From Candidatus Eisenbergiella stercoravium (lineage in GTDB: Bacteria; Bacillota; Clostridia; Lachnospirales; Lachnospiraceae): a stretch of DNA of 64,000 bases. Of this stretch, positions 18,714-26,323 are shown one piece after another. Position 1 is the first letter of the stretch; every line of letters starts with the position of its first letter. Location of the stretch: contig DXHY01000063.1 in assembly GCA_019113175.1 (NCBI GenBank), forward strand, positions 42,044-106,043. The letters run 5' to 3'. The position numbers and the translations under genes are program-made. The notes beneath the pieces were generated by a model. That model saw only the letters and a program-made list of their open reading frames with translations. It had not been told where the DNA came from and did not search any database.

Positions 18714-20097
18714 GATTTTTAATAATATTGGCCTGAAAATTCTGGCCGTCATGTTTTCCGCGCTTCTCTGGCTGATTTCGGTGAATATCAATGATCCTGT
18801 GGATACTGAAGTTTACCGAAACATTCCCGTGGAAATGGAAAATACCAGCCTTCTGACGGATGAAGGAATGACCTATGAGGTTCTGGATGATACGGACCGT
18901 GTGACGGTGACGGTGCGGGCAAACCGGTCGGTTCTGGAGAATATCAACGCTTCAGATGTGACGGCAACGGCTGATTTTTCCGAGCTGTCCTTTACGAATA
19001 CGGTTCCCATCCGGCTGTCGATCAGCCGTTCTCTGGGAAGCCAGATTGAGGTTACCGGGAGCATCGACATGGTTCGGCTGGAGGTGGAGGAGCGCCAGGA
19101 GCGACAGCTCGTAATTGAGATCGATCAGATCGGTACGCCGGCGGACGGATATATTGTCAGCAGCGTTCTGACAACGGACGGAAACGCCCTGCGGATTTCC
19201 GGACCGCAGTCCCTGGTATCCCAGGTGGATCGTGCGGTGGTGGAAGCAAATGTGGAAGGTCTGACGGAAAGCATCAATATTTCTGAACCGATTCGGCTTT
19301 ATGACGCGGATGGCAATGAGATCACAAGCAGCAGGATTACGAAGAGCGTAAGTACCTCCAATGTATCCATTTCCATCCTCCAGACGAAGGAAATTCCCGT
19401 GACGGCATCCGCTTCCGGAGAGCCTGCGGATGGATACGCAGCGACGGGAGAGGTTACCTGTGCGCCTGACAGAATTACGGTGGCAGGCAGGAACAATGCG
19501 CTTGCAAATCTGACGGAGATCGTGATCCCGGCGGATGAAGTGGATCTGACGGATGCCACGGAGGACGTGGTGGAACTGATCGATATCCGGGAGTATCTGC
19601 CGGACGGCGTGAGCCTGACCAATACATCCGGAGATGATTTTAACGGCAGGGTGGCGGTTACCGCAAAAGTGGAGCCCCTTGTAGATATGACAAGACAGAT
19701 GAATCAGAGCAGAATCCTGCTTCAGAATGTGCCTGACGGTTATCAGGTGACGCTGGATTCACAGGAAGCAGTTTCCATACGGTTGAGAGGACTTCAGGCC
19801 GATCTGAATGCGATTGATGTGTCACAGCTTTCGGGAACTATTGATGTTTCTGACTGGATGCAGGAAAATGGGTTGACCGAGCTGACCGAAGGGGAGATGG
19901 AAATGGAGGTTGCCGTCGCTCTTCCGGATAATGTGACGCAGATCGGTACAGTGACCGCAGTGGTGAACGTCCTTGCAGATACCACCGCAAATCATGGAAC
20001 AGCAGGAGAGGCTGCCGCTGCAGGCACTCCGGAGTCCGCGGCGGCCGGAGCGGCAGAGTCTGCTGCGGCAGGGACGGCCGCACCGGCGAACGGCTGA
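18697..20097 (+). CDS. cdaR: YbbR-domain regulator of CdaA (CdaR)
   Basis: 466 residues. One N-terminal membrane helix (IGLKILAVMFSALLWLISV) is followed by four YbbR-like beta domains that should lie outside the membrane. The C-terminal ~30 residues are a low-complexity Ala-rich tail (AAAGTPESAAAGAAESAAAG), unusual compared with the usual ending. In Bacillus and Listeria CdaR binds CdaA and alters c-di-AMP output. It overlaps cdaA, so translational coupling is likely. Confidence 0.93.
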   Translation: MKKPSKIFNNIGLKILAVMFSALLWLISVNINDPVDTEVYRNIPVEMENTSLLTDEGMTYEVLDDTDRVTVTVRANRSVLENINASDVTATADFSELSFTNTVPIRLSISRSLGSQIEVTGSIDMVRLEVEERQERQLVIEIDQIGTPADGYIVSSVLTTDGNALRISGPQSLVSQVDRAVVEANVEGLTESINISEPIRLYDADGNEITSSRITKSVSTSNVSISILQTKEIPVTASASGEPADGYAATGEVTCAPDRITVAGRNNALANLTEIVIPADEVDLTDATEDVVELIDIREYLPDGVSLTNTSGDDFNGRVAVTAKVEPLVDMTRQMNQSRILLQNVPDGYQVTLDSQEAVSIRLRGLQADLNAIDVSQLSGTIDVSDWMQENGLTELTEGEMEMEVAVALPDNVTQIGTVTAVVNVLADTTANHGTAGEAAAAGTPESAAAGAAESAAAGTAAPANG

Positions 20098-20167
20098 GAA
20101 TAGAGGCGGATATGGCCGCATATAATGGTCCAGCCTTCGATTATGACGCAGGAAAGGAAAAGAAAAG

Positions 20168-21517
20168 ATGGCAAGATTATTTGGAACTGACGGTGTGAGA
20201 GGGGTAGCAAACGAGGAACTGACGCCCCTCCTTGCGATGCAGCTCGGTCAGGCTGGAGCTACGGTGCTGACCAGAGAAAATGAGCATCGGCCTACCATCA
20301 TGGTCGGATGCGATACCCGTATTTCCGGCGATATGCTGGCAAACGCTTTGATGGCCGGTATATGCAGCGTGGGCGCAAATGCGGTTTATGTGGGGGTGAT
20401 CCCTACGCCTGCCGTAGCTTATCTGACAAAAAAGTATAAGGTGGAAGCGGGCGTCGTGATTTCGGCTTCCCACAATCCGGTTGAATTTAACGGCATCAAG
20501 TTTTTTGACGGGGACGGCTATAAGCTGCCTGACAGCATGGAGGATGAGATTGAAGCGCTGATCCGCAATGGGATGCAGGGTGTGGAATTTCCCACCGGCT
20601 CCCGGGTTGGCAAGATCAAATACCGGGCGGATGCCAGGGAGGAATACATTAACCATGCGGTTCAGACGGTTCCCGTGGAGCTTTCCGGGATGAAGATCGT
20701 GGTGGACTGTGCGGAGGGGGCTGCTTATTATACCTCTGTCGAGGCGCTGAGGGAGCTTGGAGCTACGGTGGTTCCCATCCATAACATGCCCGACGGAACG
20801 AATATCAATGCCAACTGCGGCTCCACCCACATGGAGGAGCTTCAGGCCAGAGTGGTTTATGAAAAGGCAGATGTGGGTCTGGCTTTTGATGGTGATGCGG
20901 ACCGTCTTCTTGCGGTGGATGAAAACGGAGAGATCGTGGACGGCGACCAGATCATGGGTATCGTCGGCGTTCACATGCGGGATCAGGGAAAGCTGAAAAA
21001 GGACACGATTGTTGCTACCGTGATGAGCAACCTGGGCTTCTTTAAGATGGGAGAACGGGAGCATCTGAACATGGAGCAGACCAGGGTGGGAGACCGCTAC
21101 GTGTTGGAGCGCATGCGGGAAATTGGAGCGAGTCTGGGAGGAGAGCAGTCCGGCCACATCATTTTCCTGGATGAGAACACGACCGGAGACGGCCTTCTTT
21201 CCGCGCTGCATCTTCTGCAGGTCATGGTGGATACGAAGAAGCCCCTTTCGGAGCTGGCGAAGGTTATGACGGTCATGCCACAGGCGCTGGTCAACGCGAA
21301 GGTTCCGAATCACAAGAAGGACCGCTATATGGAGTATCCGGAGATCGCAAACGCGATTGAGGAGCTGAATCGCAAGTTTGCCGGAGAGGGCAGGGTACTG
21401 ATCCGTCCGTCCGGAACGGAGCCCAAGGTCCGTGTCATGATTGAAGGAAAGGATCAGAAAATGATCGAGGAAGAGGCGAAAAAGCTCGCCGACCTGATTC
21501 AGAATATCATGCTGTAA
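20168..21517 (+). CDS. glmM: Phosphoglucosamine mutase
   Basis: Converts glucosamine-6-phosphate to glucosamine-1-phosphate for UDP-GlcNAc and so for peptidoglycan. 449 residues. The phosphorylated active-site serine is Ser101 in VVISASHNPVEFNG. The metal-binding loop is FDGDADR, and the C-terminal phosphate-binding loop is IRPSGTEPKVRVMIEG. It sits 70 bases after cdaR. In several Firmicutes GlmM directly inhibits CdaA, linking cell-wall supply to c-di-AMP. Confidence 0.97.
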   Translation: MARLFGTDGVRGVANEELTPLLAMQLGQAGATVLTRENEHRPTIMVGCDTRISGDMLANALMAGICSVGANAVYVGVIPTPAVAYLTKKYKVEAGVVISASHNPVEFNGIKFFDGDGYKLPDSMEDEIEALIRNGMQGVEFPTGSRVGKIKYRADAREEYINHAVQTVPVELSGMKIVVDCAEGAAYYTSVEALRELGATVVPIHNMPDGTNINANCGSTHMEELQARVVYEKADVGLAFDGDADRLLAVDENGEIVDGDQIMGIVGVHMRDQGKLKKDTIVATVMSNLGFFKMGEREHLNMEQTRVGDRYVLERMREIGASLGGEQSGHIIFLDENTTGDGLLSALHLLQVMVDTKKPLSELAKVMTVMPQALVNAKVPNHKKDRYMEYPEIANAIEELNRKFAGEGRVLIRPSGTEPKVRVMIEGKDQKMIEEEAKKLADLIQNIML

Positions 21518-21520
21518 GCC

Positions 21521-21549
21521 TTGAGATATCTGAAAAAAAATGGTATACT
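21521..21549 (+). promoter_or_regulatory. Promoter for the HPr gene
   Basis: TTGAGA (21521-21526), 17 bases, then TATACT (21544-21549) with a TGG extension. It starts directly after the glmM stop and separates HPr from the cda operon. Confidence 0.75.
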
Positions 21550-21624
21550 GATTTTGATGAAAAAACGGCACCTACAGAGAGAAAAGCCGGATTTTCGGGC
21601 GTAAGAAAACAGGAGGTTGATGAC

Positions 21625-21888
21625 ATGGTAAGCCAGAAGGTAGTGATTAAGAACCCGACGGGACTGCATTTAAGACCCGCGGGAATTCTTTGCAAGGAGG
21701 CCATGCAGTTTAAGTCATTGATCACATTCACATTCAGAGACAGCACGGCGAATGCCAAGAGCGTTCTCAGCGTACTGGGTGCATGTGTGAAATGCGGAGA
21801 TGAGATAGAGCTTACCTGCGAAGGAGAGGACGAGGAAGAAGCGCTGAAATCTCTCGTCAGTGCAATTGAAAGCGGCCTCGGAGAATGA
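21625..21888 (+). CDS. ptsH: HPr-family phosphocarrier protein
   Basis: Small phosphocarrier of the PTS, 87 residues. His15 lies in GLHLRPAG, the site phosphorylated by enzyme I; Ser46 lies in AKSVLSVLG, the site of HPr kinase in Firmicutes. Both key residues are kept, so it is an HPr rather than Crh. ptsI is not adjacent. It has its own promoter and AGGAGGTTG ribosome site. A stem-loop at 21906 may terminate it. Confidence 0.9.
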   Translation: MVSQKVVIKNPTGLHLRPAGILCKEAMQFKSLITFTFRDSTANAKSVLSVLGACVKCGDEIELTCEGEDEEEALKSLVSAIESGLGE

Positions 21889-21905
21889 GAAGAAAAAAGA
21901 CGCGG

Positions 21906-21936
21906 CGGGCTGTCGGCAGGAGTGCCGGACAGCCCG
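21906..21936 (+). other. Stem-loop after the HPr gene
   Basis: CGGGCTGTCGGCA (21906-21918) pairs with TGCCGGACAGCCCG (21923-21936) with one bulged G and a 4-base loop. The bases after it (TCATTTATG) are only moderately T-rich, so it may be a weak terminator. Confidence 0.6.
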
Positions 21937-22002
21937 TCATTTATGCGCGATACACCCGGAGCGGAGACCAGCTATGCTGTTCGCTGTACTGTATCGCAGT
22001 AG

Positions 22003-22033
22003 TCGGACAGGGGAAGGGGCTTCCCCTGTCCGA
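22003..22033 (+). repeat. 14 bp perfect hairpin before leuA (AGGGGAAG type, copy 2)
   Basis: TCGGACAGGGGAAG (22003-22016) and CTTCCCCTGTCCGA (22020-22033) with loop GGG. It stands 21 bases before the leuA start, just before the AGGAAAGGAAG site. No T-run follows. No T-box or leader peptide for leucine control was recognised in this 166-base gap. Confidence 0.7.
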
Positions 22034-22054
22034 TCCAGGAAAGGAAGAAAAAAG

Positions 22055-23737
22055 ATGCTCAATTACAGGAGATACCGGAGGAATCCGGTGGTACATTATC
22101 CCGAAAGGGAATGGCCGAATAAGGAAATCGAGAAAGCGCCCATCTGGTGCAGCGTGGATCTTCGCGATGGAAATCAGGCGCTGATCGATCCAATGGTTGT
22201 GGAAGAAAAAGTGGAAATGTTCCTCTATCTGATCAAACTTGGCTTTAAGGAGATTGAGATCGGCTTTCCGGCGGCCAGCCAGATAGAGTTTGATTTTCTC
22301 AGACAGCTTGTGGACAGAAAGCTGATTCCGGACGATGTCTGTGTACAGGTGCTCACCCAGTGCAGGAAAGAGCTGATCGACCGCACCTTTGAGGCTATTG
22401 AAGGCTGTAAGCAGGCTGTTGTGCATATCTATAATTCTACCTCCACCCTGCAGCGGGACGTGGTGTTCCATGCATCGAAGGAGGAAATCATCGAGATTGC
22501 CGTAAACGGAACGAAGATGGTGAAGGAGCATGCGGCAAACTTCCCCGGGAAAATCATTCTGGAGTATTCTCCTGAAAGCTTTACCGGGACGGAGCTGGAT
22601 TTCGCTCTGGAAATCTGCACCGCGGTACAGGAGACATGGGGACCGACGAAGGAAGAACCCATGATCATCAATCTGCCTTCCACGGTGGAGATGAATACGC
22701 CTAACGTCTATGCGGATCAGATCGAGTGGATGAATAAGCATTTCAAGAACAGGGAGAGCATTATCTTAAGCATCCATCCCCACAACGACAGGGGAACGGG
22801 CGTGGCGAGCGCGGAGCTGGCGCTTCTTGCGGGAGCGGAGCGTGTGGAGGGGACATTGTTCGGAAACGGTGAGCGTACCGGAAACGTGGATGTGCTGACC
22901 ATCGCCTACAACATGTTTTCTCAGGGAATTGATCCGAAGCTGAATATCGAGCATATCAACGACATCATCGAGATCTATGAAAGATGCTGCAAGATGCCCA
23001 TTGATGCCAGACATCCCTATGCGGGAAAGCTGGTGTTCACCGCGTTTTCCGGCTCTCATCAGGATGCGATCAACAAGGGAATCCATGCGATGCAGGAGAG
23101 AAAATCGGAGATCTGGCAGGTGCCCTATCTGCCCATCGATCCGGCGGATATCGGAAGGGAATACGAGCCGATCGTGCGTATCAATTCCCAGTCCGGCAAG
23201 GGCGGCGTGGCGTTCATCATGGATACTTATTTCGGGTTCAAGCTCCCGAAGGCCATGCATCGGGAATTTGCCAATGTCATTCAGGCGATTTCGGAGAAGC
23301 AGGGAGAAGTATCACCTGATCAGATCATGGACGCGTTCCGCAGAGAGTATCTGGATAAAAAGGAGCCCATCCATTTCCGCCGGCTGAAGATCGACGATCT
23401 GACCGGAAAAACCGATTCCGAGTTTGATACGGGAGTTACCGTGGTATATACGGATCATGGAAAGGAGAAGGAATTTACTGCAGTGGGCAACGGCCCCATC
23501 GATGCGGTGCAGAGAGGGCTTCAGATGGAGCTCGGCGTACGGTTCAAGGTTCTGGATTACGAGGAGCACGCCCTTCAGAGCGGAGCGAGTTCCCAGGCGG
23601 CAGCCTATATCCATCTGCTGGATTCGGATACCGGCCGTGTCACCTATGGCGTGGGCGTGAGCTCCAACATCACCCGCGCTTCTGTCAGAGCCATTTTCTC
23701 GGCTGTGAACAGGCTGGAGCTGGGCGGAAAGGCATAA
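22055..23737 (+). CDS. leuA: 2-isopropylmalate synthase, long form
   Basis: First committed step of leucine synthesis: acetyl-CoA plus 2-oxoisovalerate to 2-isopropylmalate. 560 residues from the ATG at 22055, behind AGGAAAGGAAG; the open frame upstream is non-conserved. The HMGL-like TIM barrel carries CSVDLRDGNQALIDPM and the metal-binding HPHNDRGTGVASAELA. The C-terminal LeuA allosteric domain (about 430-560) ends in AYIHLLDSDTGRVTYGVG. The N-terminus (LNYRRYRRNPVVHYPEREWP) and length identify the LeuA type common in actinobacteria and many Clostridia. No other leu genes lie nearby. Confidence 0.94.
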   Translation: MLNYRRYRRNPVVHYPEREWPNKEIEKAPIWCSVDLRDGNQALIDPMVVEEKVEMFLYLIKLGFKEIEIGFPAASQIEFDFLRQLVDRKLIPDDVCVQVLTQCRKELIDRTFEAIEGCKQAVVHIYNSTSTLQRDVVFHASKEEIIEIAVNGTKMVKEHAANFPGKIILEYSPESFTGTELDFALEICTAVQETWGPTKEEPMIINLPSTVEMNTPNVYADQIEWMNKHFKNRESIILSIHPHNDRGTGVASAELALLAGAERVEGTLFGNGERTGNVDVLTIAYNMFSQGIDPKLNIEHINDIIEIYERCCKMPIDARHPYAGKLVFTAFSGSHQDAINKGIHAMQERKSEIWQVPYLPIDPADIGREYEPIVRINSQSGKGGVAFIMDTYFGFKLPKAMHREFANVIQAISEKQGEVSPDQIMDAFRREYLDKKEPIHFRRLKIDDLTGKTDSEFDTGVTVVYTDHGKEKEFTAVGNGPIDAVQRGLQMELGVRFKVLDYEEHALQSGASSQAAAYIHLLDSDTGRVTYGVGVSSNITRASVRAIFSAVNRLELGGKA

Positions 23738-23771
23738 GAAGGCAGAAGTGAAGAAATAAAAAATGGAAACA

Positions 23772-23809
23772 AAAAAGGAGACGGACTTCTGAGAGCCCAT
23801 CTCCTTTTT
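23772..23809 (+). terminator. Bidirectional terminator between leuA and the DUF3048 gene
   Basis: AAAAAGGAGA (23772-23781) and TCTCCTTTTT (23800-23809) form a stem ending in T-runs on both strands. It can serve leuA (plus) and the convergent lipoprotein gene (minus). Confidence 0.8.
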
Positions 23810-23841
23810 CTTTGAAAATCGCGCCTTGTCGGCACCATTCA

Positions 23842-24996
23842 TCAGTCATATCCGAACTCGTCTCCGTCCTCCACGATGCAGATCATGGTCTTTCCGGTGT
23901 TGAGCTCGATCTCATTTCCGTTATCGTCATAGAATTTCGTAGGTTCGTAGTCCCCTGTCTTTTCCCAGGTAACATGGATGCCCTTGCCGTTTGTGAAATA
24001 GTAGCCGTCCTTGGTATCGTCATGTACCTGGAAGGCCAGATAGCCGTTATCATCTCTCACTTCATAGTAGGCGAACTGTACCAGCACATTCTTGAATGCC
24101 AGCTGGGTATTGTCGAATGCCGCGTCCACATGGGGCTTGCCGTATTCGTACCGATAAAACAGCCCGTCCTCCGCATTGTACTCAAAATAGGTTTTGGATA
24201 TCGGATAGCAGGAGGACATATCGATTTTTTTCACATCAAAGGCATTGCTGTACTGTTCCAGCGTGTTCGGGGAGGATTCGGACGCAAATTTGAAATGTTC
24301 CGGATTGTAATAATCCTCACGGTAGGTTTTGGAATAGCCGAAGTGCTCGATGGCCTTATTGGCTCCTTCTGCACTGAGGTAGGCATTCTGAGGTGCCTTT
24401 CTGTCGTTGGAACGGAAATAGCCTCCATCGAACAGCCCCTTCTTACCGGTTCCGCCATAGCTGGCTCCGGTTACGTTCTCCGTGCTGCTCTTCTCAACCA
24501 CGTCGGCAATATAGAAGGGGCCGCCGTAGTGGAACAGAATGGAATCCCATTCAAAGGACCAGTAGGCAAAATAGTCACGCAGGCTTCGTACATTTCCGAT
24601 TCGGGTCATATCCTCTCTGTCCCAGTCCTTAAACACCGCCATCAGACGGGTAATGTTTCCTTCCACAGGGCATTCATACAGAATGTCCGCTCTGGAAAGA
24701 CTGTAATGAGGAAGGGCGGAGGAATCATTTGGAACCATGACCGCGATGGGACGCTGGTCGGCAATATCTCCATCAATCCACTCATTTGTCAGAGTGCTGC
24801 GCACCATGCCTTCCTCCGGGGGGACATCCTCCTGCACCGTTTCCGTTTCGGTTTCCGTCTCGGCCGGAACGCTTTCCGGAATGGTTTCTCCGGTTACGGA
24901 AGGGACTTCTTCCGGAGCGCTTTCCTTCTTTCCGCAGCCCGCAAGGAGCATTGCGGTGGAAAGGCCAAGCAAAAGCAGTACGCTCAGTTTTTTCAT
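23842..24996 (-). CDS. DUF3048-domain lipoprotein (YerB-like)
   Basis: 384 residues. The start at 24996 gives a lipoprotein signal (MKKLSVLLLLGLSTAMLLAGC) with lipobox LLAGC and an upstream GAGAGG site; a longer open frame to 25032 is not needed. A Glu/Pro/Thr-rich spacer (about 25-60) precedes a DUF3048 domain with PIAVMVPNDSSALPHYSLS and IGNVRSLRDYF. Bacillus YerB is the model member; its role is unclear. The mature protein should be anchored on the outer face of the membrane. It is a single-gene unit with its own promoter at 25125-25154 on this strand. Confidence 0.88.
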   Translation of the reverse strand: MKKLSVLLLLGLSTAMLLAGCGKKESAPEEVPSVTGETIPESVPAETETETETVQEDVPPEEGMVRSTLTNEWIDGDIADQRPIAVMVPNDSSALPHYSLSRADILYECPVEGNITRLMAVFKDWDREDMTRIGNVRSLRDYFAYWSFEWDSILFHYGGPFYIADVVEKSSTENVTGASYGGTGKKGLFDGGYFRSNDRKAPQNAYLSAEGANKAIEHFGYSKTYREDYYNPEHFKFASESSPNTLEQYSNAFDVKKIDMSSCYPISKTYFEYNAEDGLFYRYEYGKPHVDAAFDNTQLAFKNVLVQFAYYEVRDDNGYLAFQVHDDTKDGYYFTNGKGIHVTWEKTGDYEPTKFYDDNGNEIELNTGKTMICIVEDGDEFGYD

Positions 24997-25034
24997 TTGA
25001 ATACCTCTCTTTCCTGTAAATTCAATCTGCATCA

Positions 25035-25110
25035 GCGGACAGGACGGCGCAAAAACGTTCTTCTTCGAAAGTCTGCTCCCGAAAAAGCGTGCTTATGCAG
25101 TCCTGTCCGC
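25035..25110 (-). other. Structured leader of the DUF3048 gene
   Basis: GCGGACAGGAC (25035-25045) is a perfect 11 bp inverted match to GTCCTGTCCGC (25100-25110). Both arms lie in the predicted ~120-base leader of the lipoprotein gene, enclosing 54 bases. I do not recognise a known riboswitch class. Confidence 0.5.
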
Positions 25111-25124
25111 CGACGCCATTTCTT

Positions 25125-25154
25125 ATTATAGTCTACCAAAAGGTCGGTTGTCAC
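25125..25154 (-). promoter_or_regulatory. Promoter for the DUF3048 gene
   Basis: On the minus strand GTGACA (25149-25154) is followed after 18 bases by TATAAT (25125-25130). The rest of the 423-base gap (24997-25419) holds a stem CCTCAGC/GCTGAGG (25225-25231 with 25259-25265) and a weak TGA-TAAAAT extended -10 for rfbD (25362-25370); no small gene was seen. Confidence 0.7.
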
Positions 25155-25419
25155 TATGGAAAATGTTGATTTGGAGAAAATTAAGAAAATTTAAGAAAAG
25201 CAGCCACCACGACCACATGAGCAGCCTCAGCTCCGTAAGAAGCGGGACTGGAGCCCGGGCTGAGGTGACGGATGTGAATGCGAGTGGAGTGCTGTGGACA
25301 GTAATGGAAAACCTAAAGGCGGACTGATCTGGAAAATATCATGGTAAAGCGTTCCGCAGTGTGATAAAATAGAACAGAACTTGTCTGAAAGCAGACGACC
25401 GTAACGGAGGTTTGAAGAG

Positions 25420-26274
25420 ATGATGAAGAAAATTATTGTGACCGGATGCAACGGACAGCTCGGACGGGCTGTAAACAGACTCTATCAGGGCAGAGAGGAT
25501 CTGAGCCTTGTCAATACGGATGTGGGAGAGCTGGATATTACAAAAATCGACAGTGTAATGGAACTGGCGAGGGAGGTAAAGCCCTATGCCATCATCAACT
25601 GCGCGGCCCATACGAATGTGGACAAGTGTGAGACGGATTACGATAATGCGTTTAAAATCAATGCCATCGGGGCGAGAAATCTTGCGATCGCTTCCCGTGA
25701 GACGGGAGCGAAGCTGGTGCACATTTCCACGGATTATGTGTTTGATGGAAAAAACAGGGCGCTTCCCTATGTGGAAACGGATGCGGTGGATCCGCAGAGC
25801 GCCTATGGAAGCACCAAACTGGCGGGAGAAAATTTTGTAAAGGATTTCGCGGACCGCTATTTTATCCTGCGGACCGCCTGGCTGTACGGTGACGGAAAGA
25901 ATTTTGCCAGAACCATGCTTAAGCTTTCCGAGACCCATGATAAAATCACGGTGGTGAACGATCAGGTTGGTTCCCCCACCAGCGCATCCGAACTGGCGAA
26001 GGCCATCGACGCAGTGCTGTTTACGGAGAATTACGGCCTGTTCCATGCTACCTGTGAGGGAAGCTGCTGCTGGGCGGATTTTGCACGTGAGGTGCTGCGC
26101 CTGGCCGGAAAGACGACGCAGATTGTGGATGTGACGACGGAGGAATACGGAGCTGCTGCTCCCCGTCCGGCCTACAGCATTCTGGAGAACCGGATGTTTA
26201 AGCTGACCACGGATTTCATGTTCGCAGACTGGCATGATGCGATTGCGGAATACATGAAAGAGGAGCTGGGCTGA
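25420..26274 (+). CDS. rfbD: dTDP-4-dehydrorhamnose reductase
   Basis: Last step of dTDP-L-rhamnose synthesis (NADPH-dependent reduction of the 4-keto sugar). 284 residues with the Rossmann motif VTGCNGQLG, the STDYVFDG block and the YGSTKLAGE catalytic Tyr/Lys. An ACGGAGG site precedes two adjacent ATGs. rfbA, rfbB and rfbC are not adjacent, so the pathway is split, or the enzyme serves another dTDP-sugar. A strong terminator isolates it from the following minus-strand gene. Confidence 0.92.
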   Translation: MMKKIIVTGCNGQLGRAVNRLYQGREDLSLVNTDVGELDITKIDSVMELAREVKPYAIINCAAHTNVDKCETDYDNAFKINAIGARNLAIASRETGAKLVHISTDYVFDGKNRALPYVETDAVDPQSAYGSTKLAGENFVKDFADRYFILRTAWLYGDGKNFARTMLKLSETHDKITVVNDQVGSPTSASELAKAIDAVLFTENYGLFHATCEGSCCWADFAREVLRLAGKTTQIVDVTTEEYGAAAPRPAYSILENRMFKLTTDFMFADWHDAIAEYMKEELG

Positions 26275-26279
26275 GAGAA

Positions 26280-26323
26280 GAAAGGACGGCGGAAAAGGCT
26301 CAGAACTTTCCCGCCGTCCTTTC
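26280..26323 (+). terminator. Terminator after rfbD, overlapping the end of the next gene
   Basis: GAAAGGACGGCGG (26280-26292) and CCGCCGTCCTTTC (26311-26323) form a 13 bp stem. The right arm lies in the last codons of the convergent gene, whose stop is at 26300. It may act for both strands, although T-runs are short. Confidence 0.65.

Noticed and set aside
20177..21571. Open frame of 464 codons opposite glmM
   Set aside because: Antisense shadow of a clear glmM gene, with no ribosome site and no motifs.
21889..22054. T-box or leucine attenuator before leuA
   Set aside because: No T-box motif, no leucine-rich leader peptide and no stem followed by a T-run were found; only two hairpins are present.
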